64,000 bases of DNA, taken from Panax quinquefolius (lineage: Eukaryota > Streptophyta > Magnoliopsida > Apiales > Araliaceae). The notes under the pieces are model-generated. The model did not search any database. It was not told the origin of the DNA and worked only from the letters and a program-made list of their open reading frames with translations. Where the stretch lies: NCBI GenBank assembly GCA_020205615.1, contig CM035164.1, forward strand, positions 122,074,307-122,138,306. Reading direction: 5' to 3'. Positions 12,246 through 22,281 of this stretch are shown here, piece after piece. Position numbers and translations under genes: made by a program. The stretch's first letter is position 1. Each line of letters starts with the position of its first letter.

Positions 12246-13403
12246 TAACTCCGTCATATGCTAAGTACCGCATGCACGGTGATTTCTTTTGTTATTCCAT
12301 TCTTTATTATACCCAAATTGGTTAAAACTTTGACTTATATACTCCATGAAATTAGTAGAATATCCTCGATATTTGCGTTTCATCCAAAGATCTTTCATGG
12401 AAATATTCTTCCGATCATTCTTGAATTTTACTCTCTGAAACAAAGATCATGTTGACAATTTGACGTTAATAATTCATGGATTAAATAATTCTTGAACTTG
12501 TTTTATTGAATTACTATGTCATTGTCATCATCCTCATGTTATATTATGTTATCTTTGAATTACGCAAGATAGATGAACTTAGTATGATTATGACTGAGGA
12601 TCATTCTAAGATAATCACGACTTGATATAAATGATGTGACAAAAGTCCTCGGTGGCACACCAATGCGATGATGGATAGTTTTTGGTATGATTATGACCGT
12701 AAGATGATTCGGTATAGTCACGACCATTGATAATTTGATGAAAATCCTCGACCGTGGTACGGGGATGATTAGATGTGGTGGTTTATTTATTAAGTTGAGT
12801 CTCAAATGATAAAAATTGATGAAAACCTTTAAAACCTAAAAGATAGTAGACTTTATTCTCTAGTTGACTTTTTTAATGGATTGCTTATTCATTGCGAGCT
12901 TAAACCTCATTGTCTATCAGTATTTTATCGCTTTAACATTGCTGTTGAAGGCTAATGATAATTTATTCTCGCATTATCTTAGTCATAATATTTCTTCTCG
13001 GGCTAGTTGAAATTTCACCTTTTCTTTCACCGTTTCTTCGTGAAATGAGAACATAAATTTGACGAAGCCTGTGAACGGGTAATGGTCCGGAGGATAAGAT
13101 TAGTAGTCCTCACTATTCTGTGAAATAAAGTGATAATAGTTATAATGATGACTCCTTTCGAGTTTGATAATATCTAGTAGACAATATTTGTATTCAAACT
13201 CACGATTTATATCGTATTATATACACTACGCTTAGGTTAAGTAAGTGTATTTGAATTTATGTACTATGTAAGTGGCGACCCAAGATGGGTGACGATACCT
13301 AAATTTTGGGGGCGCCACAACTATTATATCAATTTCACTCCATAATATTCAAAAAATAATATTTATAGAAAATTCATCTTTATTTAAAAGTTGGGGTTTT
13401 ACA

Positions 13404-13736
13404 TCTATAGTCCAAAAACCCGTCGACATAAAGGCATCACAGGTATAACAATACTAAGAATGTATATACATATAGCCTTTAAAATATTATATAATAATTA
13501 ATTTATTCTTAGACGTATTTGAATATGGTCTACAAAATAAAAAAGAAAAAAAGAAAAAATGTTTTTTGATGTTGGTTTTAATTTATAAGATTATTGTTAT
13601 TATTATTAAATTTTAAAATCTAATTTAATATATTTTATAATTAAAATTTAGGTAATATATTGAAAATAATAAATCTTATAATGGATAATATTCTTTAAAT
13701 AATTTATAATTGTATCGACTAAAATCAAAATAATTG
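13404..13736. other. AT-rich flanking DNA, nothing recognised
   Basis: No open frame, repeat unit or terminal repeat seen. Confidence 0.5.
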
Positions 13737-13995
13737 ATACTCTCCCATTATCAAAAGGATGAACAAAGTATAAATTTTACACGTATTAAGAAAAACAAAA
13801 ATAAAGGAAAGAGAATAAATAAAATTTCAAATTTCTCCTTAATGGTCCTATAAAATTCATAAAATAATGAGTAATTTATTTTTTATACTACTAGACCTCA
13901 TTAAATAATATAACTAACCTCCAGTTTATCTCGTCTGTTTAGAGATAAAAATATTTATATATCTAGCCATCATTTTGAGCACGGAAGGAGTATTA
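13737..13995. mobile_element. Stowaway-like MITE, degenerate
   Basis: The left end TACTCTCCCATTATCAAAAG and the complement of the right end, TACTCCTTCCGTGCTCAAAA, are imperfect inverted repeats with TA at the edges. Length is about 259 bp. No coding capacity. Confidence 0.5.
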
Positions 13996-14120
13996 TTTTA
14001 AATTTTAAAATATCTTTAATTATCTCCATTATTATCAAAAATGAAATTTATTTGACACCCTTTTTATTTTAAACTATATTGACAACTCGTGCAAATCACA
14101 AATTAATATAAATAATACTA

Positions 14121-14372
14121 CTCTCCGCTCCACGATAAAAATTCTTATTATTATTTTGGGTAGTCCCATGTTAAATGTTCATTTTTATTTAATAACTAAA
14201 CTTTTACACATATTTTCTTATTATACACTTAGCATTAAATATCTCATACTTTTCTTATTCTAATTTTCTCTTCATATTTTAATGACATTATCATGGGTAA
14301 TTTTGTCATTTCATTCATCTTCTTAATATACGTGAAAAGTCCATCAAAACTTTTATTCTGAGACGGAGGGAG
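14121..14372. mobile_element. Stowaway-like MITE, copy 1
   Basis: The terminal repeat CTCTCCGCTCCACGATAAAA matches the complement of the right end, CTCCCTCCGTCTCAGAATAA. TA flanks both sides (14119-14120 and 14373-14374). The body is shared with 14681-14933 in the same orientation, including ATTAAATATCTCATACTTTT and GCATTAAATATC. Confidence 0.8.
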
Positions 14373-14464
14373 TACAATTTAAAAGTGTGAGGTGTGTCAT
14401 GCGGTATTATAATAATAATTTATTATAATAATAATTTGAGTATAATATATGATATTTTTAGGTG

Positions 14465-14640
14465 ATTTTATATGTCCAAAATTATTTGACGTTTTAAAAA
14501 ATTTAGGAGAATTAATTATAATCTTTCTAAAATTATCTTTCATGGAAAAATATTACAGATGAGAAAGTATAAGATAGGTATGGTAATAAATGAGAATTTA
14601 AGGGTATTATAGATAATTAATACTATATTTAATGATTTTT
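14465..14640 (-). mobile_element. MITE fragment related to the one at 63745
   Basis: The complement matches the right half of the MITE at the window's right edge: TTAGAAAGAT, TTAATTCTCCTAAATT, AAACGTCAAATAATTT in order. Termini are not clear, so it is a fragment. Confidence 0.6.
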
Positions 14641-14680
14641 AACTATTTTGTTAATTCTTGTGTATAATTTTAAAATATTA

Positions 14681-14933
14681 CTCCCTCCGTCCCAGGATAA
14701 AAGTCCTTATTACTATTTTGGATTGTCCCATATTAAATGTCCACTTTCTTTTAATAACCAAACTTTTACATATTTTTTCCTATTATGCCCGTAGCATTAA
14801 ATATCTCATACTTTTCTTATTCTAATTCTCTCTCCATATTTAATGACATTATTATGGGCAATTTTGACATTTTATTCCTTTTCTTAATATGCGTGAAAAG
14901 TCCACCAAGATTTTTATCCTAAGACAGAGAGAA
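14681..14933. mobile_element. Stowaway-like MITE, copy 2
   Basis: It begins with the textbook Stowaway terminus CTCCCTCCGTCCCAGGATAA and ends TTATCCTAAGACAGAGAGAA, its degenerate inverted partner, with TA on both sides. It is the same family as 14121-14372. Confidence 0.85.
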
Positions 14934-14940
14934 TATATAT

Positions 14941-16281
14941 TACGAGACGGAGAGAGTATACGCTAATAAATTTGTTAAAAAAATTACCTAAAAAGATACA
15001 CAAGTCATTAGATATCACGATAAAAATCAGGGTATTTTTGAACCTTCTCCCTATAAATCAAAGTCATTACTACTCTATTTTTATTTATTGAGTCTGTGTT
15101 TGTTTCTTTACTACTCCATGTGCTATCGGCATTACTGCATACGACATGACCAAATTCCGGTTACTGTAGTTTACCGGAAGTTTCCAGCAGCCCACAGATT
15201 TACATGCATTTGACAAAAACAGAAGATAAATATAAATATCTCTTTCTCATGAGAAAAAGGGGATATATTCTCTTTCTAACAAATAGGCTCTTATTTGTTA
15301 AGTTTATAAATATTAATAATATATTTATATTTTATATATTTTAAAAAATATTAAAATAGTTTTTTTTAATTAATTGTGATGTCATGTTAATCAAATTATG
15401 ACACAAGGTCATTATTTCATTTTATATTATATCAATAAAAAGTTAACTCTTTTTTTTGAATAAAAAAATTAATAACCGATGAGACTCATTTTGCAGAACA
15501 GGTAGAGTATTTTGAGCAAAAAAATGCCAAGAGTCTTTTGCTTAATGCATTATCAATATTCCCTCTATTTAAAATTTAATATTACGTTTAGATTGGATAA
15601 ATGTAATTGGTAAAAAAATGGAATGATTCAGTCCATTCCATAATTCATACTCTTTCTCTAAGAAATAAAATTCATAAATTTATCAGGAATATGAATGGTA
15701 CACAAAATTTTTCATTCTGTAATAATGTCATTCTATTCGCACATTAATTCTTCCTGCAATCCAAACACAATATACAGATAAACCTTGACCTTTTTTAGCC
15801 AATTTAAAAAAAAAAAAAATCAAGTTCAATAAGAATTTTAGTTTTTAATACAAAAGATTATAATTGTTATATACTTAGCAAAAAATACTAATATAATTGT
15901 CATTTATTTTTTTTAATTATTTATACATTAAGATTTTGTAAATTAATTTTAAGAATTCAAAACATGTAATAAATTTTGAAAGGGAGATAATATAAACAAA
16001 GTTTTAAGGTACGATTATTAATGCTTAAAATACAAATTTATTGATAAAAATGATCAGTATACTATCATTCACGCCCAAGTGATTTTATAATTAGGGAACT
16101 CACGTCAATACAAGTTAAGTTGACCAGCGGATCACAAAGTTGGAGGATCCATGGATTTAGGTAAATCGGCCCCTTTTAAGGTAGCTAATCGGCCCAATTT
16201 GTAACCCAATTCAACAAACGTTATATATGATGGAAGTGTTTGGGCCTGGTAAAAAAATAGTTACATTTGGGCCTGGTTCAC
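14941..16281. other. AT-rich DNA, no gene or repeat recognised
   Basis: There are stops in all frames and no frame of note. GAGACGGAGAGAGTA at 14944 looks like the worn end of another Stowaway copy. The rest shows only A/T runs. Confidence 0.5.
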
Positions 16282-16289
16282 CTTGAGAC

Positions 16290-16630
16290 TAAGGGTGTAA
16301 ACCAACCGGCCAGTCGATCCGAAAGATTGAATTGTTTTATTTGGTTCACAAAATTTATCGAAAGATAAAATAAGGTTTGATTGAAATTTCATTTAAATTT
16401 CTACAATAGAGAAGATTTCGATTTCAATCGTTCTAAGTAATTTGGACTTTTTCAACGAATATGATCCGAGTATCAATAGAAATTTGTAATTTGAGGAGTT
16501 TCGAGTAATTTATCGAATTTTAAAATGTGCTCATATTTGACTCATTTATATTTCGAGTCGAGCTTGAATCGAATTTTTAGTCTAGCGAGTACGAATCGAG
16601 CCCAAACTGTTTAATCATTTTACAGCCTTA
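16290..16630. mobile_element. Short hAT-like non-autonomous element
   Basis: The left end TAAGGGTGTAAACC and the complement of the right end, TAAGGCTGTAAAAT, form a terminal inverted repeat. The 8-bp flanks are CTTGAGAC (16282-16289) and CTTGAGAG (16631-16638), differing at one base. An 8-bp duplication fits the hAT superfamily. At 341 bp it has no transposase frame. The termini match the larger element at 17365-19207. Confidence 0.72.
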
Positions 16631-16638
16631 CTTGAGAG

Positions 16639-17356
16639 TACGATAGATCTCTACCCTTTTTTAAAAGGCAATTCAAATATATCAAATTGCTAAGGAGTAC
16701 GTATATTCCGTAGTGGTTAATATTTTCACGTTATATATGATGGTTGGTGGTAACTCTACGTCCTACACGTTATTTGTTGAGCATTTTTGAGCTTCGGCCC
16801 TGACATATATAATGGGGGTTCCTTCAAATGTATGTAATTGTCATAGGCATAATGTGTCCTGTCCAGAGTTTAGGATATCTTACCTACCTCCTATTTTGTG
16901 TACCCAAAAAAATCATGAACTAATTAATTTAAAGATAAACAAATGCTTACCAATATTAAAATGGTATAAATAATCAATCTCATACATCACTATTATAAAC
17001 AAATCTAACCTCAAACAAAGTAATACAGTCTCTGACTATTCGTAGATGTTGATTTTCTTCTTCTGATATTTGAAAACAATATTGCCTTATGTTTTAACTT
17101 ATATTATTATAACTTTTTCCCTTTTACTAAAAGCAATTCAATGAAGTGTAGTTTTGAAAACTCAACATGATTTTTATATTATTCTCATAATTTTTTTGAA
17201 GTATTTAAAATTTTAATATAAAAAAGCATCTACATTGGGAGAGTATTTTGTGTTTCATACGAGATATGTTAATTGCCCATTTTGTGTTCTTGATATGACT
17301 TTTTTTAAAAGATATTATTTAGAAAGGATAACACACTTTTGGTCCTATATTGTATG
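16639..17356. other. Unassigned AT-rich DNA
   Basis: No frame, terminal repeat or tandem repeat recognised. Confidence 0.5.
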
Positions 17357-18226
17357 GGTGAGTGCAAGGTTGTAAACGAGCCGAACGGATCGGGGAAAAA
17401 ATTTGAACTAGACCCGAGTTCGTATATTAGGCGAGTTTATTTTAAGCAGATTTTATGATTTGACATCTAAAACGAGTCGGATGTGAGAGACTTTATACTC
17501 GGCTCATTTTTTCCATGAGTAACTCAATATATTTCGAATCATTTACCATGAATTCGATTTCATATGTTCGATTATGATTCACGAGTATGTTTATATATAC
17601 ATAATTAGTTTTATATCGTTGTGACGTTGTCTTACTCATAAGTTTAACGATTTCTTTTCTCTAATTCCTCCTATTTCCTTTAATGTTTGAGAAGCGTAAG
17701 AGTCTAAGAGACAACCTTAACCTTTAATTTTTATTTAGATAATAACAATTTACTATTTTTTCACCATTTATTTTATAGATATTCTAAGATCTGCAGATGC
17801 GTGGCTATGATTTGCTACTGTCTGGTTTATTGTTTTTGTTGGACTGAAATATTGAACTTAATTACTTGTTTTTGATTGGTTGCTTTGAAGTTTGAAATAT
17901 GATCCTGTTTAACTTGTTAATTTTTGTTTTATTTTAAAGTATACTCACAACACATTCTCTATAAATCCTAACTGATGATTCATTTTACTTTCACTAGTTT
18001 ACTTTATTGTGATCATATTATATTAGTATATAATTGAAAACTTATTATTTTGTTTGTTAGGTGTATTTTCATGAATTAAAGGATGAAGTTTAGAGCTTGT
18101 CTACTATTTCATTTCATGTTCTCAACCCATGCTTTAAAAGTAACTACACCTAGACTAACCTTAGGACTATGGAACCAAAGCCACTTGACATGGAAGAAAT
18201 GAAGTCACTCTATGATTGTAAGATGA

Positions 18227-18742
18227 CAGGGGCGGATCCAGCCCTTTAATTCAGTAAGGTTGAATTTGAAAATTTTTTTTTAATAAAAAATAAAAATATA
18301 ATACAATAAATCATAAATTTAAATAATACTAATATATTGTTTACAATAACACTTTTTGAGATTTCATAATTTGAAATTGTTACATGATAGTCTCATTTTC
18401 AATAGTTACAAAAATATCATGTTCAATAATATAAGTTACTAAACTATCATTCATCCATTCATCTTTGAATTTTTATTTTTTTTATGGGTCGACGTTGTTG
18501 CAAAAATATCATGATAGCCTCATTTTAAACAATTGCAAAAATTCACTAACAATTACTAAATTTGTGAAATTATAAAAACAAATTACAATATGCTTTAAAG
18601 AATTTTTCTTTGACTGAAAAATATAAAGTAACTAAAGTGTGTACAAATTTGAGACATTCATTAATTTTTTAAACAAACACTTTATATAGGGGTAGGGGAG
18701 AGGAGAACAAATTGATTCCCCAAAAATTCAGTGGAGCCACTG
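18227..18742. mobile_element. hAT-like MITE nested in the larger hAT-like element
   Basis: It starts CAGGGGCGGATCCAG, a common plant hAT terminus, and ends CAGTGGAGCCACTG, a worn inverted partner. The 8-bp flanks are TAAGATGA (18219-18226) and TACGATGA (18743-18750), with one mismatch. It interrupts the first unit of the tandem repeat. Length is 516 bp and non-coding. Confidence 0.78.
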
Positions 18743-18758
18743 TACGATGACTACTCCT

Positions 18759-18915
18759 AAGACCACTCTATGATCGTAGGATAAATTTCTTAAGACCACT
18801 CTAAGATCGTAAGATGATTATTTCAATCTAAGACCACTCTACGATCGTATGATAATTTTTCTAAAATCACTCTACGTCGTAGGATGACTATTTCAGTTTG
18901 AGACCACTCTACGAT
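18759..18915 (+). repeat. GACCACTCTACGATCGTAGGATGA tandem repeat
   Basis: Five imperfect units of about 33-38 bp sharing AAGACCACTCTACGATCGTA. A sixth, GTCACTCTATGATTGTAAGATGA, lies at 18204-18226, left of the nested element. Each unit has a CTACGATCGTAG inverted core. Confidence 0.8.
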
Positions 18916-19215
18916 ATCTATTAGAATTGTAATTTGTTATTTGTATAATGTATACTGAAATTTGCAAAATTAATAATATGATACTAGTTCGAATATACTC
19001 GAGTTCGAATCAAAACAATTAGTTCAAAAAATTGTTCGAGTCAAATCGAGCTGGATTTGAGTACCATTTTCTCCTTGCAAGTCAAATATGAGCATGTACT
19101 TTAATTTTGTTTTTGAACTCGAAGCGAATACGAGTAACCCAGTTAGGTAATCGAATCGAATATGAGCAACTTAGAATCCAGATCGATTTGACTCGTTTAC
19201 AACCTTAGGTGAGTG

Positions 19216-19599
19216 AGAGAGAAAAATTTGAGCCCCTTATCAAACAATTCTTTTTTTTAAAAAAAAAAAACCCCACTTTTTAGGAAATAGAATATAGTTT
19301 CATAATCAAGTACATCATCACTTATTAAAATATCAAAAATCAATTAACTTAACTACATGAGGAAAAAATAAAATCACAACTATACAAACCTCACATAAAG
19401 AAGAAACAAGTTTCACATAAAAAAAAAACTCATGTAAAATTTAAAGGTCATAGTGTCTCAGTGTTAACCACTAGATTAAGACCTTATCGGCAAGAATAAC
19501 ACGTTTAATAATAAACTATTCATACAACCTTTTAACACTTTTAACATGATGGTTGATAATTGATGTTATTTCAACAAGTATGTAACAAGTTGGGACCAA
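19216..19599. other. Flanking DNA before the nest
   Basis: AT-rich with no frame. It ends GGGACCAA followed by TATTG (19600-19604), the left target-site copy of the 40.9 kb nest. Confidence 0.6.
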
Positions 19600-19805
19600 T
19601 ATTGTGTTGGGATATTTCACATGAATCCTACATCGGATAAATTCAAGAGTGTAGATGGGTTAATAAGTATGGTAGAGCCTCAACCTAAAAGATTAACCTT
19701 TTAGGTAAGGAGGTGGTCCAACATGCTTATTGGGCCCGTCTGCACAGGTGTGCGCTGCTAGGTGATGAATTAATGTGGGATGGATCGTACAATTTCGCTA
19801 CAAAA

Positions 19806-19817
19806 TGGTATCAGAGC
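19806..19817 (+). other. TRIM primer-binding site
   Basis: TGGTATCAGAGC, complementary to the 3' end of plant initiator methionine tRNA, three bases after the left LTR. Confidence 0.85.
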
Positions 19818-20300
19818 CCATAGTTCGATGGGCCCAAGTAACAACTCCAAGGTGTGAGGGGAGTGCGAGGGTAAAACTCGCAGGCCTCGTGGGAGTCCAA
19901 GTATCAACTCCAAGGTGCGAGGGGAGTACGCGAAGGTACAATTCGTAGGCCTCGTGGGTGGAGTAAATAGAGTTGAATTAGGTGGAGCACGGGATGATTT
20001 GAGTTGGGTGGAGCGGGCTTAGGAAGGCTCTAGGAAGTTCTTTGAGACACGCTTGCCCCGGGACGTGGTGGAGTAATATTAGAGTCAAGCAAAGCTCTTG
20101 AAGGACTCAAATGTGAAGTATTTGAATCAGGTGGAGCAGGGCTCGGATGGCTCTAGGAAAAACTGCTGAGACACACACGTTTGCTGCTGGCGTGGTGGAG
20201 TAGTATTAGAGTCAAGCAGAGAACTCTTGAAGGATTCAAAGAAGGCGTGTTTAAATGATGAGAATACTCTAGTTATGATACATGTGATGGGTATTCAAGT

Positions 20301-20313
20301 GAAAGGTGGAGAT
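20301..20313 (+). other. TRIM polypurine tract
   Basis: GAAAGGTGGAGAT immediately before the TGTTGGG start of the right LTR. Confidence 0.8.
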
Positions 20314-20511
20314 TGTTGGGATATTTCACATGAATCCCACATCGGATAAATTCAAGAGTGTAGATGGGTTAATAAGTATGGTAGAGTCTCAACCTAAAAG
20401 GTTAACCTTTTAGGTAAGGAGGTGGTCCAACATGCTTATTGGGCCCGTCTACACAGGTGTGCGCTGCTAGGTGATGAATTAATGTGGGATGGATCATACA
20501 ATTTCGCTACA

Positions 20512-20989
20512 AAAACAAATTTACCTTAAATTAAGTTGAGAAACCTAATTAACTTCACCACCAAAAACACCCCAAGCAATAAAGTCTTCAAGCTTTCAAT
20601 TGAACGGAGATGATGGCAGATACCCACGAACAACAAACAGTAATTCTCTCAATTTATTCTTTTGGTATCTTCTTACTACCAAGCTTCTCTATCTCATGTA
20701 TCAAATAAGACTCCCTCATAGCCTTATTTATAGTACTCTTCTTAATCCATTCCTATTATGGATTAGAAACAATTTATTCTCCTAATCAAATTAGGGATCA
20801 CATCTCCTTGTCTTGGTCACCAACCACTCTAACAAGTAAATCCTTTTTCAACTTGGATTCCTTTCATGTAATCTCCAATTCCAATATTGCTTCCATTAAC
20901 CCAATTTCTAATTGGATTAATATCAAGTATATAAACCCATTCTTTTCTATCTTGGATTCTATCTCATGGGTGAAGACCCACACCCAACA
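20512..20989 (-). mobile_element. Copia element 2: 3' LTR, truncated
   Basis: It matches 60015-60488 of the complete LTR at 59736-60488. I count about 15 substitutions in roughly 473 bp, mostly transitions. It ends CACACCCAACA at 20989, the complement of the TGTTGGGTGTG LTR start, followed by the polypurine tract. The first roughly 278 bp of the LTR (the part equivalent to 59736-60014) are missing, and the TRIM takes their place. Confidence 0.85.
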
Positions 20990-21264
20990 ATCTCCCCCTC
21001 CGAACCCATGAGAGGAGGGATCACCAACCACAACTCCTTACTCAGAGTTAATTCGAACGATGTCTTGGCTTAACTCAAGTTTCTTGGAATTTTCAAATAT
21101 CTTCATGTCCGGCTTTGTCTCATCGGCATGGTTCTTTCCTAAATGGGAGGATCTAACTCAAACTCGATGATTTTTGCTTTTGCCAAATTCATTCACAACC
21201 GCTTTGTACCACAGTCATGAAATATCACTTTCCTTCTTCACTTTTTTACCCATTTAAAGTGAAG
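20990..21264 (-). mobile_element. Copia element 2: polypurine tract and 3' untranslated part
   Basis: On the minus strand GGAGGGGGAGAT (20990-21001) abuts the LTR as a polypurine tract. The rest has no pol text. It continues at 58377 on the other side of the insertion: TTTAAAGTGAAG at 21264 joins CGAAGAGCTTTC at 58377. Both sides contain a GGCTTTGTACCACA-like string, so this region may hold a short duplication. Confidence 0.75.
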
Positions 21265-21954
21265 TGTAAGACCCCAACTTTTATAAATAAAGATAAATTT
21301 TTCTATAAATATTATTTTTGAATATTATGGATTAAATTTGATATAATGTTATAGTTGTGGGTAATATTTATAAATTTTGCAAAGTAAGCAAAGTTGTTAT
21401 AAAATATTACGTTTGGTCTGGGGAATATTCTTTTTGTGTGGAATATTCGTGCATTTACTCAATCATTAGTGGACCCCATAACGGAAGTATTGTCGTAGTT
21501 AGAAAACGACAAAATTATCTTTCTATAAAAATAACTACAGAGGTGTTACCAGTTAAAAGCGTTGAACTACCCTAAGTAGTAAAAAATGCGATAATCTGGC
21601 AGTAGTTGTATAGTAGCACACGATATTGATTATTGATCTTACGTGAGAAGTCACTCATTTATGCTCAATTATTGCTACGATAATTCTTTGCATCATATCT
21701 CTTATATTATTGATTCAATTATTGTCACAAGATCATTTGTATAATATGTTATAATATTAAATCAATAATTGAAACGACAAGTTATAAATGATTAATAATT
21801 GTTGAAAGATTAAATATGTGTTGATTAAAAATAAAATGATTTGTGGTAATATTTATTCAATCCTCGATATATATAAAGAGTCATTTATGAGGCGTTTGTG
21901 GTAAGTTTGATTATTTTATGGGGGCCCATATGTCATCATCTAAGAGTCTCTTCA

Positions 21955-22032
21955 CGATAGTAATTACCTTCGTCGTAAGTAATTACCTTTGTGAATAGTA
22001 ATTACCTTCGTCAATAGTAATTACCTTTACCG
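21955..22032 (+). repeat. GTAATTACCTTCGTC repeat in U3
   Basis: Four to five copies of a 16-20 bp unit, AGTAATTACCTTCGTC and variants, ahead of the next repeat block and the TATA box. Confidence 0.8.
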
Positions 22033-22035
22033 GAT

Positions 22036-22253
22036 GTCAAACCACTTGCCGTTTTATATTACGGTGGTCGAACCACTTGTCGTTTCACATTACAAGCGTC
22101 GAACCACTTGTCGTTTCACATTACGGGGCATCGAACCACTTGTCGTTTCACATTACAAAAGGCCGAACCACTTGTCGCCGCACATTATAAAGCGCTCAAA
22201 CCACTTTTCTTTTCACATCACTACGTCGAGCCACTTGCCTTTTCACATGGCGG
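22036..22253 (+). repeat. CGAACCACTTGTCGTTTCACATTA repeat upstream of TATA box
   Basis: Seven units of about 30-33 bp with core GAACCACTTGTCGTTTCACA and a short variable linker. The block ends about 20 bp before the TATA box. It is absent from the LTRs at 10897 and 60641, so it is specific to this LTR. Tandem U3 repeats in plant retrotransposons often act as enhancers; that role is inferred here. Confidence 0.85.
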
Positions 22254-22273
22254 GTCTTAAGCTAGAAATCTTC

Positions 22274-22281
22274 TATAAATA
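22274..22281 (+). promoter_or_regulatory. TATA box of LTR
   Basis: TATAAATA in CTTCTATAAATAGAGGC, directly after the tandem repeats. A GA-rich leader (TATAGAGAGAAAG) follows about 50 bp downstream. Confidence 0.65.

Larger units (their letters stand above)
8622..13319. repeat. Large LTR inverted repeat
   Basis: The minus LTR (8622-10896) and the plus solo LTR (10897-13319) are diverged copies facing opposite ways. Only about 90 bp of the plus LTR (10897 to about 10985) lack a partner at the centre. Arms are roughly 2.3 kb. Identity was not computed; matching is clear at 10590-10890 against 10985-11300 and at the outer ends. Confidence 0.75.
10897..13319 (+). mobile_element. Solo gypsy LTR inserted in a related LTR, inverted
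   Basis: It runs from TGTGAGACCCCAGATTTTAT at 10897 to GGGGGCGCCACA at 13319. It is the same subfamily as the solo LTR at 60641-62977. ACTAT lies at both edges (10890-10894 and 13320-13324), with two extra bases (CA) before the left terminus. This fits a 5-bp target duplication. There is no internal region. The host LTR is a relative in the opposite orientation, so the two form a large inverted repeat. Confidence 0.85.
8622..13403 (-). mobile_element. 5' LTR of the gypsy element, split by a solo LTR
   Basis: The LTR comprises 8622-10896 and 13320-13403 on the minus strand. It begins TGTAAAACCCCAACTTTTAA at 13403 and ends GGGGTGTCAC next to the primer-binding site at 8622. Removing the plus-strand LTR at 10897-13319 rejoins ACCCACAACTAT to ATTATATCAA, which matches the complement of the uninterrupted LTR at 21330-21365. 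It is the 5' LTR of the internal region at 5096-8621; its partner 3' LTR is not recognisable in the window. Confidence 0.82.
17365..19207. mobile_element. hAT-like element, 1.84 kb, with perfect 8-bp TSD
   Basis: The termini CAAGGTTGTAAACGAG and the complement TAAGGTTGTAAACGAG face each other and are flanked by identical GGTGAGTG (17357-17364 and 19208-19215). Subterminal text rich in CGAGT/TCGAA occurs at both ends. Inside are a roughly 37-bp tandem repeat and a second hAT-like insertion. No transposase frame is visible, so it is non-autonomous. The 8-bp duplication and C/TAAGG ends favour hAT; a Mutator-like origin is the alternative. Confidence 0.75.
19605..20511 (+). mobile_element. TRIM (terminal-repeat retrotransposon in miniature)
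   Basis: Two direct 198-bp LTRs (19605-19802 and 20314-20511) start TGTTGGGATATTTCACATGA and end TTTCGCTACA. I count five differences between them, all transitions. A primer-binding site follows the left LTR and a polypurine tract precedes the right one. The 511 bp between codes for nothing and consists largely of two internal tandem duplications (about 19840-19965 and 19985-20250). It is clearly more GC-rich than its neighbours. The left flank TATTG does not recur at its right edge; it recurs at 60489-60493. Confidence 0.88.

Noticed and set aside
13404..19600. Host gene in the region lacking LTRs
   Set aside because: No frame of at least 60 codons, no splice-like coding blocks and no recognisable protein text.
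19605..20511. A Cassandra-type TRIM carrying a 5S rRNA promoter
   Set aside because: I looked for the 5S internal promoter boxes in the 198-bp LTRs and did not find them.
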